From the NCBI RefSeq assembly GCF_049243985.1, contig NC_135384.1, positions 811,001-875,000 of the forward strand: a DNA stretch of 64,000 nt, written 5' to 3'. The stretch comes from Paroedura picta. Lineage: Eukaryota; Chordata; Lepidosauria; Squamata; Gekkonidae. Positions 49,801 through 61,200 of this stretch are shown here, piece after piece. Within the stretch, counting starts at the first letter, position 1. Every line of letters begins with the position of its first letter. The notes beneath the pieces were generated by a model. The model did not search any database. It worked only from the letters and a program-made list of their open reading frames with translations, and was not told the origin of the DNA. The translations under genes and the position numbers were made by a program.

Positions 49801-52742
49801 TCATTCCGTGGCCGGCTCGGCCAGTCTGCGGATGTGCTCCTCTTCTATGCTGCAGAGGTTCCAGCTGTTTCGGATCGTGACGTTCAGCGCTCCCAGCTTG
49901 GCGTAGAAGTCTGTGGCCGGCTGGTTCCAGGCGGCCGAGATGAAGCGGATCTGGGAGCAGCGCTTGGCCAGGGCCACCTAAGGGAGAGAGGGGCTCTCTG
50001 GGTGAGGGGAGGCGTCGGGGGTCCCAGCAGGCCCTGCGGGCAGGTGGGCCCTGGCCCGTTCTCACCTTGGCAGCTGTGGCCAACAAACTGGAGCCGATGC
50101 CTTTGCCTGTTTGGGACAACAAGGGCGGTCATTCCAATCCCAGTCCACCGCCAGCTCCTGTGGTGGCCGCCCAGTCCTTGCCAGAGCTGCATGTGGGGCT
50201 CACGCTCCCTCCCTGCCAGGGCAACCAGAGCCAGAGGAAATAGCACATTTCTCAAGCCTGCACGGGAGCCCAGGGATTCGGTCACCCCAGGTGAGGTTCA
50301 AGCCCAGAAGGCTGAGGCCCTGGATCCCTCTCCGCTGATCTCCGGAGGTTCAGCCGCGTGAGAGAAACGCTGGGCGTGCTCAGGGGCATTCCAGCCCCCT
50401 TACTACCTCTGAATTCTGGTTGCACGTAGAGATCTTCGCCAAAGAGGATGCGGCCGTCCCACGTGCAGTAGGTCAGGTAGTGGAACTGGTAGGCTACGAT
50501 GGCGTCACCTGGGGAGGGAGGGGGAGGGGGAGGGGAACCGTCAGTGGGCGGGGGGACGCTGTTTGGGGGAGGCCCCCACGCAGCCCTGGCCCGCTCTTCA
50601 GATCTCAGTTTTGCAATGGCTGCATTGGCTGAACGAACCACAATGCTACATGGTGCGGTTTAATCTTCTGCAAACAGGGCAGTGGCTGCTTGCGGTGCCT
50701 AATTCATTATACGCTCCAGGCCCAGGGTCCCAGGAGTCTTGGCAGGGACGGTGTGGAAGGCCGGCCAGCTGGCTGGGCCTGCAGCATAAGAGATGGGGAG
50801 GAGGGGGGCTGCCTCTCCCGGCAATTTCTCCTCCGGAAGAACCAGCAGGCTGGACTTTTGCTCAGGTGCAGCGTCTGACACCTGCTCTCCAGTCCAGGAA
50901 GGAGACAGATTTCCCTCGGGAGGTCGGATTGGCCGGGGGCCTTATGTTTTGGCTTTTAACTCCCCTTGACAGCAGAGTAGCTGCCGCTTATAACGTGCTT
51001 CCAGAGTGCTTTGTCTACCTTATCTGGCAATACATACACCTCTGCGAGGAAGGCCATTTTAGTGATCGGGAGCTGAGAGTGGCCCTGGCTTGCCTGACTC
51101 AAACTGAGGAGGACACTTAGCGGCCCCTCCACGCCAGACTGGCAGGGCTCTCCAGGGTCTCAGGCCTGCACAGCACCTCCCGAGGCCTGGCCCTCTCCAC
51201 TGGACACGGCAGGGGTTGGACCCGGGACCTTCTGCAGCCCCTGATAAGTTGAGAGCAAAGCACAAGACCTTCCCGGCCCCGTGAGCCCCTCCTTCTCTCT
51301 TACCCTCTTTGCTCCTTTGCTCTGGGGACACCTCGGCTACCAGGCACCCAAAGGTGGCGTCTTTCCTGAAGCCTTCATCTCGGAGGACTAGGCAGAAAAC
51401 ATGGGCAGAAACCAAAATCACGATGGGGGCGGGTGAGCCTGTCGCCTCTTCAGCCAGGTCCAACTGGATGTGCATTTTGGAGAGGCAGTAGCATCCAGGG
51501 GCTAATTGCGTCCCAATAAGGTGGGAGGGGGTGTGATGGGATGCCCCCCCAAAGGCCATGCAGGCTCCCCTCCATCGGAAATGGCTTCTCTGGACTTCCT
51601 GTGGTCCAGAAGGCTGGAGGGCCAGTCTGTTCTGGGCCCCATTTTGCACCCTTGGCGTCCGTCTGATCCTTGCCTGGTCCCCCAGCCCTGTTCTTACCAG
51701 GGATCCCAAGGGGGGGGGCGGTGGTCACCGGTCCGCAGGAGATGAGTGAGGGGTCTGCTGAGGAGCCCCCATCCCCTCCGCTTCAAATGCAGCCTCTGTG
51801 CTTTGCCCAAACTTCTGAGCCCAGGAAAACCCAATCCGGGATGGGAAAGAGAGCTGAGTCCGGTTGGGGCCTGGGGGTTCTCCTTGGGGGGGGGGAGAAA
51901 CATGGGCTTGTAGGGGTGGGCTCCCTTGGAGGAAGAGACCCTCCGGGTTTCAGTAGGTCACAACAAACAAAACGATTGAGAAATGGTGCGGACATCGTAT
52001 AAAGCCCCCTTCCCTTACTCTCTGGGGTGGTTTTCACCTGGTCCAGGGCTTTGTGAAGAGAAGCCGATTCCTACAAGAGATCAAGACGGATACGCTGAAG
52101 CTTCGGGGTCTGGGAAGAGGGGCTTCTCACTGGCAGCATGGTGGCCACCCCTTCCCCAGCCCTCGGAAGACTCCGTGCATGGGTGGGGGACGGGGAGGGT
52201 TCAAATCTTACCCGGGTGCCCCTTAAAGACAACACGGTCACCCAGCTGACCGAGAAGGACCTGCCCAGCTGTCGTTGCTCATCGGAAACTGCTGTTCAGA
52301 GAACTTCGGAGAACATTTCCCAGAGAATCCCAACTGCCCTACAAAGTAGGGATCCTGCCCCACCCAAAGAAAGGTCTCCCTCCCTCCCTCCAAGGAGGTT
52401 CTGCTCTAATCTTAATTCATCCTCCCCTCCAGTTTGGTGCCTCATGTCACCGTCCTGTTGTATTCTCACCTGAGAGGGAGGTTAGGCGAAGGCCTACAAA
52501 GAGTTTACGGCAGAATAGAGATTTCAACCTGGGTCTCCTTGTCAGCCCCCTAGCCCCTCCCCCGGCCCCAAAACAAAGACAAATTGGGGGGGGGGAGGCA
52601 GACTCTCTCTGCATTCTCTGTCCTCTTCCTTCAGTGTCCTGGGTTCTAATTCTCTGCACCCCCCCCAACAGCTTCTCACCCTAACCAGCCGCATGACGGC
52701 CTTGAGGTCTTCCAGGGCCCAGGGGCGGATGATGTAGCTCAT
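49801..52742 (-). CDS. SSAT/SAT2-family N1-acetyltransferase, copy D (intact)
   Basis: GNAT-family acetyltransferase of the spermidine/spermine N1-acetyltransferase group, presumably cytosolic. Six minus-strand exons: 52680-52742, 52019-52070, 51304-51387, 50407-50508, 50066-50106 and 49801-49977. Total 519 nt, 172 aa (human SAT2 170), all in phase. Blocks: MSYIIRPWALEDLKAVMRLV, DEGFRKDATFGCLVAEVSPE, YCTWDGRILFGEDLYVQPEF, the acetyl-CoA loop RGKGIGSS, and AWNQPATDFYAKLGALN with Tyr139 at the place of catalytic Tyr140 of SSAT1. The end of the substrate region (NVTIRNSWNLCSI) is diverged from SAT2 (EGWHFF). The true substrate is unknown. It is divergent from copy E. Confidence 0.9.
51126..51268 (-). 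repeat. SINE of the 'cagtggtagagca / gtctgagtagacaat' family
   Basis: The minus strand carries GCAGAAGGTCCCGGGTCCAA, CTGAGACCCTGGAGAGCCCT and GCCAGTCTGGCG, in family order. It lies in an intron of copy D. Confidence 0.6.
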
Positions 52743-53332
52743 GGCTCCTTCTGCTCCGGTGCCTGGCCGGAGGACTCTGACCTTCCTCTGGGGACTCCTG
52801 TCTCTTTTCTGCTTGGCTGCCCCTGTGGGGCGTGGAGAAGGGAATTGTGGTCATCAGGGAGGGGGAGACAGAAGAGGAAAGTGACCCAGGAGCTCTCTAG
52901 GAACTCTCTGACTGGAGCTTTTTGGAAGGAGCCAGGGTATTCTGCTGGCCAACCATCAGAGGACACAGGTGGTTATGGGTGCCCCTTCATTTTCGTTGGC
53001 ACAGAGACCCGGGCCCTGGAGATGCCGCAGAATTACGACTGCCTCCCGACGACGATGGGCAGTTCCCCTGGAGAGCATGGCCGCCTTAGGGGGTGGCGTC
53101 CTTGGTTCCTCTCCCGCGCCAGGCTCCACCCCCAAATCCCCATGCAGTTTCCCGCCCAGATGTGGCAGCCATATGATGGGAGATGCCGGCCGGCCCCCTT
53201 TTTTGATTATTAAGCTGTCTTGGCCTCGCTCCAGCAGCAGTGGGGCAAGGAGGGGCCGGCGTGTCTTACGCAACCCTTAAGGAGGCCAAAGGGACCCCGG
53301 GAGGCAGAGAAGCCGGAGGAGGCCGGGGAACC
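52743..53332. promoter_or_regulatory. Divergent intergenic region of SSAT copies D and E
   Basis: 590 bp between the two ATGs, transcribed outward. It contains a YY1-like CATATGATGGGAG and moderate CpG content. It may include 5'UTR exons; no TATA box is convincing. A shared promoter is inferred from geometry. Confidence 0.45.
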
Positions 53333-55442
53333 ATGGCTTGTGTTGTGCGGGCCTGTGCCCCCCGAGATCTCCCAGATATCATGCGCTTAATTAAGGTGAG
53401 CGGGGGGAGGAGGGACGGGGGCTTCTGCTGTTGCTAGAGCCCAGGACTGAGGGCTGCTGGGAATCAACCCACTGAGCTGGGATAAGGAGGGCCACTGCCC
53501 GGCCCACCACCCGCCCAGTCTGGAAGACGTTCTCCTAGAAGGGAGGGGGGTCTGCCAGAGGAGTCCCGTGGGAATCGGGGCTTCTGTTGATGTGGACCAA
53601 GAATGCCGACGTCCCCTGGCCCAGCCACCTTTGTGGCCCAGAGCACCAGATCCCTTGGCAAGCACAGCAGGCCCCTTGCGGCTGATGGGTTGTGTGATGT
53701 GGGGGTGGGGGTGGGGTACGGGTGTTCTTGTCCCCACAGGTCCCACTCTGAGCCTCCGCCCTCTTTGCAGGAGATTGCAGGGATTTACAAGGTTCCCCTG
53801 AATGAGCTCCGGACCCACGTGGAAGGTAGGGGGTTGCTTGGGCCTGTGGGCCTGCGGAGGGGGTGGGTGCAAGATCACTTGATCTCTTGAGCAGCAGGAG
53901 GCTCTGCAAGGCTCAGGAGCAGCGGCTGGTTAAACAGTTGGCAACCCAGATGCTAGTGCTCCCCCCTCCCCTTGGCAGTCCCCTTGCGGATGGGGGCAGC
54001 TTGCGGCATCTGGACTAACGGCTCCCTTCTTCCTTCCTTCCTCCCCAGAGCTAAAGGAAGCTGGATTTGGGAAGCACCCACAATTTGAGTGCTTTGTGGC
54101 TGAGGTCCCCCCACAGCAAAAGAGCAAGGAAGGTAACGAAGGGGCTTATGGGAAGCGGAATCCATGCGGGAGGGGAAGCTACACCAGTTGGATTTCAGCC
54201 CCCTACACAGAAGCAAACGGCCTTGGGCCACCTGGGTGGGAGCTGGCTCACAGAAGGGTCCCCCGGTCTTTTCCACATGGCCAGTTGGCCCCCTTTCTGC
54301 CTAACAAGAAGCACGTTGGGGAATTGGGGGCTGCTGGCAAAGAGGGGGCTGCTGGTGAAAGGGAGTCCAGTCGCAGCTTAGAAACCAGCCAGAGCTTTGG
54401 CCATGAGTCATTGAGAGCCAAAGCTCCCTTGGTTAAGCCTGCTCTGAAGCAGGCTATCTGGGTTGTTTAAGCTAGGATCACCCCCACCTCTCTGACCTAC
54501 TCAGAGTCAGGGGTCAGGTAAGCAGCCATCCCTGGGCACTGTGCACCTGTCTGCTCCACAGGTCACACTCTCATTGGCTACGTCCTGTCCGTCTACACCT
54601 TCAGCACCTGGAAAGGAAGAAACCTTTACATGGACAACCTGTACGTCATGCCCGAATACAGAGGTATGGGAGCAGGGCAAAGAGGCTGTGCCAGGGGTGG
54701 GTTGAGCACCAGCCTCTTGAACACAGACAGCATTGCTTCTGTGCTCTGGAACTAGCTCCTGTCCCTCAGGCCATGATGGCTACAAGGAGCACAGATCAGG
54801 GGGTCACCGAAGTCTTCCCAGGCCGAAATTCTCCTCTGTGCCTCCACTGGAGTCTTTGTTGGTCCAGCAGACCCAAGGGGTCTCTTCCCAGGCACCTGGG
54901 CCTCCTTGTTCTAGCCCTTCCCCGGTTCTCTCTTCCAGGGAGGCGCATTGGGAAGAAGCTTGTGACCACAGCCATAGAGGTGAGTCCCTGCTTCTGGCCA
55001 AGTGAGTCTTGCTGGGCATGTTCAGAGGCTCAGCACCCTCCCCACCTTAGACCTTCTGCTTTGAAATCTCTGGGGAACAGCCAGAAGGTGGGGAGGGCTG
55101 GCCAAGGACCTTCCCCCACCCCATCTGGTTGGCCTTTAAGGGGCTGCTGGATGCCTGTTTTTCTAGGGGGCCAGGTGTCCCTTTTGCCCACTGTTGACAT
55201 TGGTGGGGAGGGGGGCGAGCTGGCGGTTCAGAGGGTTGCTTCTTCCTCTTGCCCCCCCCCTGCAGGCCGCTTGGCAGAGAGGGTGCTCCCAGATCCGAAT
55301 GCACGTCTCCTCGGAGAAGCCGGAAAACATCAGGTTCCTGGAGCGAATCGGCGGTGAAGATCTCTCTGTCAAAGATGGCTGGAACCTCTTCCGATTCCGG
55401 GAGGAGCAGCTACGCCAGATGGCCGCGCAGAGCAAGTTTTAG
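53333..55442 (+). CDS. SSAT-family protein copy E, catalytic Tyr and Glu replaced
   Basis: 173-aa GNAT-fold protein. Six exons: 53333-53395, 53771-53825, 54049-54132, 54562-54663, 54939-54979 and 55266-55442, all in phase. The exon plan equals copies C and D, with one extra codon in exon 2. The start MACVVRACAPRDLPDIMRLI is in a good context (ACCATGG). Blocks are AGFGKHPQFECFVAEVP, GHTLIGYVLSVYTFSTWKGR, LYVMPEYRGRRIGKKLV and KDGWNLFRFREEQLRQM. Aligned to SSAT1, catalytic Tyr140 is Leu140 (NIRFLERIGG) and Glu92 is Asp92 (LYMDNLYVM). The WN of the substrate strand is also gone (VSSEKPEN). The acetyl-CoA loop is kept, so it may bind CoA with altered or no polyamine activity. AATAAA follows at 55563. 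Confidence 0.9.
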
Positions 55443-55562
55443 CAGCTCCTGGGCGGTGGCCGGGGGGCCACTGCTGGACAGAAGGAGGCCCCGGGACTTG
55501 GAGGAGGCCTTGGGAGAAGGCAGCCAGAGGCTCACGTGAGGCACCACCTCTGTCTCCATAAA

Positions 55563-55568
55563 AATAAA
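55563..55568 (+). terminator. Polyadenylation signal of SSAT copy E
   Basis: AATAAA 121 bp after the stop. Confidence 0.75.
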
Positions 55569-55604
55569 GAGCAGCTGTTTCTGGAGCTGGTGTCAGGTGC
55601 CGTT

Positions 55605-55825
55605 CATATGGTTGCCAATTCCTGTTTAGGGACTTCTTGGAGATATGGGGCAGAGTCTGAGGAGGGGGGGTTAGGGAAGGCATAATTCCACTAGGCCCCT
55701 CCTCCCAAGCAGCCATGTCCTCCGGCGGGGGGGGGGGGGGAAGCCACCTCTGTGGTTTGGGGCTCAGTTGCGGTTCCAGGAGATCTCCAGCCCAGACCTG
55801 GGGATTGGCAACTCTGGAGGTCCTG
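55605..55825. repeat. Dispersed 'gttgccaa' repeats, opposed fragments
   Basis: Left part ATGGTTGCCAATTCCTG with CTTGGAGATATGGGG on the plus strand. Right part AGATCTCCAGCCCAGACCTG and GGGATTGGCAACTCTGGAGG as the reverse. Same family as 42325-42500. Confidence 0.45.
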
Positions 55826-57289
55826 CAAGTCTGGAGTTGGAGGAAAGGGGGGGGCATGTACTGGGGGGGGGGTGAAGCCCCGTCTCCTTCCCTGCCACAG
55901 TTAAAGATTGCCTGGAGTGGGGAAAGTCCGCTGCTGGGGGAGGCTCTGCAGATGCGTCCCAGGCTGTTTACCGGATAATCTTTAACTCCCCCCTGGTTGT
56001 AGTTTAGACTCAGTGCTGGACTGATCCCTCCCCCCCCCCCGTCTGAAAGTGCCCCTGAGCCCCATCCGGTGAGCTCACCACTGACCCTTGGTGCTGCCAA
56101 CTCCAGGGTGGGAGATTCCTGGAGCCGGGAGGGGGTCGGAGCTTGGGAGGGCAAGGCGGCTGTTGCTGCAGTGCCTCCACCCCCCCCTTGCCCCTGCCCT
56201 CCTGGCAGGGCTGGGCAGCCGTTGGTTGGGACTGAACTGGGGCGGCCAAGGGTCCCTCACCTCCTTGCTGCCACAGCAGTTCTCCTTGAGGCCGCCTCGG
56301 TGGGCTTCCCTCTGGCTGGGGTGGGGGGTCCGTCTGGGGGTGGGCTGGCCAGGGCCAGCAGATGGCAAAGGGTGATGAGAAGGAGGCAGCGGGGCCAAGA
56401 GGGGGCCTGGCCGGAGAAAGGCTTTCCCATCAAAGCAGGCCAGAAGGATTCGGTCTAACCCCAAAGCGTCTTAATAGAACAGAAATAACGCCGCAGGGCT
56501 GGGGAGGAAGACCGGAGAAACAACACAAGCCAGCAAAAAGCCGTCTCGGGGAAGAGAAGGATCGATGCCGGTAACCGTAATCCCTTACGAGCAACAATTC
56601 AATCTCTCGGCAAGGCTCTTCCTGCAACGAAATAGTGCATTGGGGCTGGTAATTGAAGAATGTTGTCCAAGGCCAGGGAACAGGGAAAGTTTATTCCTTA
56701 GAGGAGTCACGTTGTGGGGCTGATCCGTGGGGCTCAAGTTCTGCTGCCTTGCTGAGAACATCGTCCCGAACAGTTCTGGTTGGGCCCCCCCAGAGGACAG
56801 AGGGGCAGGGGCTTTCCCGAGAGAGAGGTGTGGGGCGCTTCGGTCCAGCCTCTCTCTTTGTGCCTCTGCAGGCGGCCATCGGCAAGGGCTGGCCAGTGGT
56901 GCCCCTTCCCGGGCGCAGAGGAGGCCGGGTGCGGACTGATGGCTCCACATGCATCCTTGCGGCGGCTGTAGAGGGAGAGGCCTCCCAGCCCTCTGGCCGG
57001 CACCGTGCCTGGACCAGCCAACTCCCAGCCAGGATGGGGGCAGAGAAAGCAGATTTGCTCGGGATGTCACTCTCCCCTCTCCTCTCCCACGCAAATCGCC
57101 CCGCCCCAAACGCTCCCCGCCCTTCCCGGAAGGATGTTCTTCACTTCTTCAGCATCACTTTGGGCAAGGACCAGGGGAGCCACTTCCCTTCTTCGGCACC
57201 CTCAGGAGTCAACCTGTCCACCCCTGCAGGCATCTCGGAGGGCATCGCCGTGGTCAGGCTGGACCTGCCGGCCAGGGTTCGACCCCACA
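55826..57289. other. Spacer between SSAT copy E and CHRNB1
   Basis: No gene recognised. A further dispersed-repeat fragment at 56090-56160 (GCTGCCAACTCCAGGGTGGG, AGATTCCTGGAGCC). The open frames spanning 56653-57414 have no domain and shifting composition. Confidence 0.45.
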
Positions 57290-57480
57290 CTCCAGACTCC
57301 TCATGTGAAGGGGTCCCAACCAGAATCAGATCCCTCTGTCAGTATTGCCCGCTAGACGGGCAGCGTCTCTCCAGGCAGAGGCCTTTCCCATCACCTGCCA
57401 CGGGATCCTTTTAACGGGAGCTATCGGGGTTTGAGCCTGGGGCCTCCTGCATGCCCCGCAGAGGCCCTTTTGCCATGAAT
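57290..57480 (-). repeat. SINE of the 'cagtggtagagca / gtctgagtagacaat' family, third copy
   Basis: The minus strand reads GCATGCAGGAGGCCCCAGGC, TCAAACCCCGATAGCTCC, CGTTAAAAGGATCCCGTGGC, GGCCTCTGCCTGGAGAGACG and CTAGCGGGCAATACTGACAG, in family order. Confidence 0.7.
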
Positions 57481-57550
57481 CTCCCCGGAACCCTGGACTG
57501 GTCCCCCCGCTGCCTGGCCTCCTTCACAAGGATGCTGTGAGGATACAGTG

Positions 57551-57663
57551 AGGAAGGAAGGAAGGAAGGAAGGAAGGAAGGAGGGAAGGAGGGAAGGAGG
57601 GAAGGAAGGAAGGAAGGAAGGAAGGAAGGAAGGAAGGAAGGAAGGAAGGAAGGAAGGAAGAAA
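57551..57663. repeat. (GGAA)n microsatellite
   Basis: About 110 bp of GGAA/AAGG units with a few GGGA variants. Confidence 0.95.
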
Positions 57664-57906
57664 GAGCTGGGCACGCTTTCCTGAGCTGCCAAGAAGAGCA
57701 GGAGGATTTGCTCCAGCCGCCTTTACTCTCCTCCGTGGGAGGCCACAGGGCATGTACTGACTGGCTAAGGACATAGAGAGTAAATACGGTCATGACTCAG
57801 CAACTTCTGGTGCATTTCCGAACTCCTCTCACTTAAACCCGCTGAGGAGTTTCCCATCCTTCTGCTCCACTGCTTATTACCATCCCACAAAAGAAAGGGA
57901 AACCAA

Positions 57907-57912
57907 TTTATT
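57907..57912 (-). terminator. CHRNB1: Candidate CHRNB1 polyadenylation signal
   Basis: Minus-strand AATAAA about 350 bp after the CHRNB1 stop, in an AT-richer patch that would be the 3'UTR (57890-58261). Confidence 0.5.
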
Positions 57913-58261
57913 TTCTAATCTGCGCCATGAGGAAGGGCATGATTAGGCAATTCTTTATACATTGCTTGGCTCCACCGAGGGGCTTCCGAGACCTCGAGTG
58001 CTGGCCTCCTCGGGGCCGACACATTGGAGTAACCTCGAATGACCTGGGGGGGGGGGGTGTCCCGATAATCCCGGCACTTTAGTGCTTAAAACTTGAAAGC
58101 CAAAACCAACCATCGCTCAACTGCTCATTTCTAATGCAGATTAAAAGCCAAAGGGAGCCACAGACAATTTGAGCTGGCTGCAGCCTGAAGACGGGCCGTT
58201 CTCTCTGGCTGGATCTTGCAGGCATTCTTGTCGGAACGGTGGGGCGCAGAAGGGCAGGTGC

Positions 58262-61200
58262 TCAGGGGAAGGGGTTCTCGGGTGGCAGGTGGAAGCTGGC
58301 ATCCAGGAAGATGGTGAGGGTGCCCACGGAGGTGAAGATGATGAAGGTCCAGAAGAAGAGGCGGTCCACCACGATGGCCACATATTCCCAGTCTTCCTTC
58401 AACTGGGCAAAAGGGAAGCAAAGGGAAGACAATTGCCAAAGGGACAGGCAGCGAGGAAGGACAGGCCGGGACCAGGTCAAGATGGGTTCTGTTGACCAAG
58501 AAGCCTCCAGGAAGAGTCTCCTGGCCAAGCCCAACTGGAATGCATGGGCAAGCTGTGGTCCTGTGCGTGGGGCTGTGCCTGTGTGCGCGGTGTGTGAGGT
58601 CCCTTACCCCTGGGCGGTGCTCAAAAGTGCTTGGCTGCTTCAGCTGCTGCTGGTCTGGCAGGCAGGCTGCCTTGGCATGGAATCCCTTGCTAGCTTGCCC
58701 TCCGAGCCAGGCCGTCAGGACAGTCCCAGAGCCCCGCAAGGTCAGCCCCCCAGGCCAAGCTACTCACCGCATCGTAATCATCCTGCTCCTGCAGTTGTTC
58801 AGCAATATACTGGACAGCGTCCATGGCTGACTTCAGGTCTGGGGGGAGGGCCAGGCAGTGGCTGGGGCCCTCGATGAATTTCTTCATGTCCGTGGAGAAC
58901 ACCTCTGGCTGAAATCTTGGAAGGAAAAGAACGGCCGGGGGTCACCAGCAACAAGGGGAGGAGGAGGAGGAGGAGGAGGAGACTTGGCCTCAGAGGAGTC
59001 TCAAAGAGGCTTACAGGAGCCTTCCCTGCCTCTCCCCACAACAGATACCTTGTGGGGATGAGAATTCTCTGCATAGGTATGGTAAACTGAGGCCACACCT
59101 GTTCCACATCTGTACAGTGCATTTCTATCCTGCCCCTAATTCTTCAAGGAAGCCAGGGGCAGCATGCTTGGACTGTTCCCACCCCATTTAAATTTTTCTC
59201 CTGAAACTTGTTAAATAAAAGACAGAAGACCCCCATTTCCACCCCCACAATGTATGCCAGCCTCTTTGAGCCAGTGGGAATGCTGACACCGCACAGGCAT
59301 AGCTACAAGATGGCTGCCACAAAATGGCCGCCTCAGGAGGTGGAGCCAGCCACAGAACAGTTGCCCAAGTTTCCCTTCAGTCGCAGAGTGGGGATACTGG
59401 TGCTGTGGTGGCATCTGCCCAGCCAGTCAAGTCTCCAGTGGCCAATCAGAAGCCTTGCTGGGCAAAACTCCCACCTAGCCCCGCCCACCTTCTAAGCCCC
59501 CGTGAGAAGCGCCAGGGAAGGTGTCAGAGGGGCCCTCGTGCCCGCTGGCCTCACTTCGGGGACTCCTGGTGTATAGTTTTTCAGGAATTTCAGCCAGGTA
59601 CCCTTCCATGGCCCTGAGCTCACCTGTTCGGTTTGGGGAAGAGGAAGTCGCAGGCAGGTGTGCGGAGGAAATATTCATCCATCCGGCGGTTGCTTTTCAT
59701 GCTGGGGGGTTCCTGCTTGGGGGGCAGGGGGACGGGCTTGACCGAGGTTTCTGGCTTCGGACGACGCAGCCCCAAATACCAAGGAAGTTTGTGGATAAAA
59801 ATCTAGAGACAGAGAAGACGAGTCTCCACATCCCTCTGGAGGCTGGTTGTATCCGGCAGGTGGGCATGCACCTGGCCTCCAGCCCTCGTTCAGCCCACAA
59901 CCCATGAGGCTGGCACGATTTTGGAGGAGTCCCGGAGGCAGGTCATTGCAGGAGAGGGAGCCTTCAGAGGCGCTGACGGGGGCCCAGCCTGGATGCTGCA
60001 TTGGCCAAGACCCCTCCCAATCTCTCTGCCTGCAGAATCTTGAATAAAAGCAGAGACCCCCTTCCAAGGTGCCTCTTGGAAACTGACAAAATGATGTTCC
60101 GAATGCTCACAAGATCTAACCCTACCAATCCCAGATGGCCCTGTTTCTCCCGTGGTAGTCCCCTGAGCCCCTCTGGAGCATGGAGGCCTACCTGCCGCAC
60201 CCAGAGGGGCATCTCGTGGGTGTTGGGAGAGCGATGGTGCAGGTTCAGGTCCACCACGCTGAGGATGACGGAGAAGGTGACCAGGATCATGGTGAACATG
60301 AGGTATTTGACAATGATGGGCACCGCCAGGGACGTCTCGGGGACTTTGTCAGCCAGCAGGAGGAGAAACACGGTCAGGGTGAGGAGTGCGAAGATGGAGA
60401 GCGTCATCTTCTCCCCTAGGGCAGGCGGGAGAGGAAGGAGGGTCACTCACGGAGGGCTCTGCTGCATGTGGGCTTAGAATCATAGAATCATAGAGTTGGA
60501 AGGGGCCACACAGGCCATCTAGTCCAACCCCCTGCTCAACGCAGGATCAACCCAAAGCAAGAACCAGGCGGGAGGGGAGGGGAAAGACCTCCCTCTGGAG
60601 CCAGAGTAGCTTCCAGTATGGGTAGACGGTGGACTACGGGTCCACTTAAGGCAGTGCTATGCATTTGTAGGTCCACGTGTCGCACCTCTGGTTCCCCCTG
60701 TCAGCCCCACACAGCCAGGAGAGCCAACAGACAAATGAGCTACGACACAGAACAAAATAGAGATCTGCTGGAGGCCAGACGGACTGTTTCAAGGCACAGC
60801 TTCCTGGCCCACGGAGACGAAAGCTTCCCCAGGAGAAGAGCCAAGAACTGCATGGGGCAACTCAGGGCTCTCCTGTATTGAGCCTCAAAGGAGGGGCCGT
60901 CCCTGAGAAGCCCCAAGGGGCGTAGAGGCTGCCTTTCGGGGCCCCACCTGCGTCCGGAGGGAGGTAGAAGACAAAGATGGCCAGGATGGTGATCAGGACG
61001 CAGGGGACGATGACGTTGATGAGGTAGAAGAGGGGCTTGCGGCAGATGATGAGGTAGAAGGTGATGTCCTCGTACAGGGGGTCCCCGGGGAGGGTGTTCT
61101 TGCGGGCGGGCTTGTGCCGGATCTCCCACTGTCCGTTGTCTGGAGGAAAAAGAGAGGGCGAGGCAAGCCCTGGACGTCATGCAGCTGCTTCTGACACGAC

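Noticed and set aside
56653-57414. 253-aa frame upstream of the GGAA array
   Set aside because: Overlaps a SINE at its 3' end, has no domain, and both strands are equally open.
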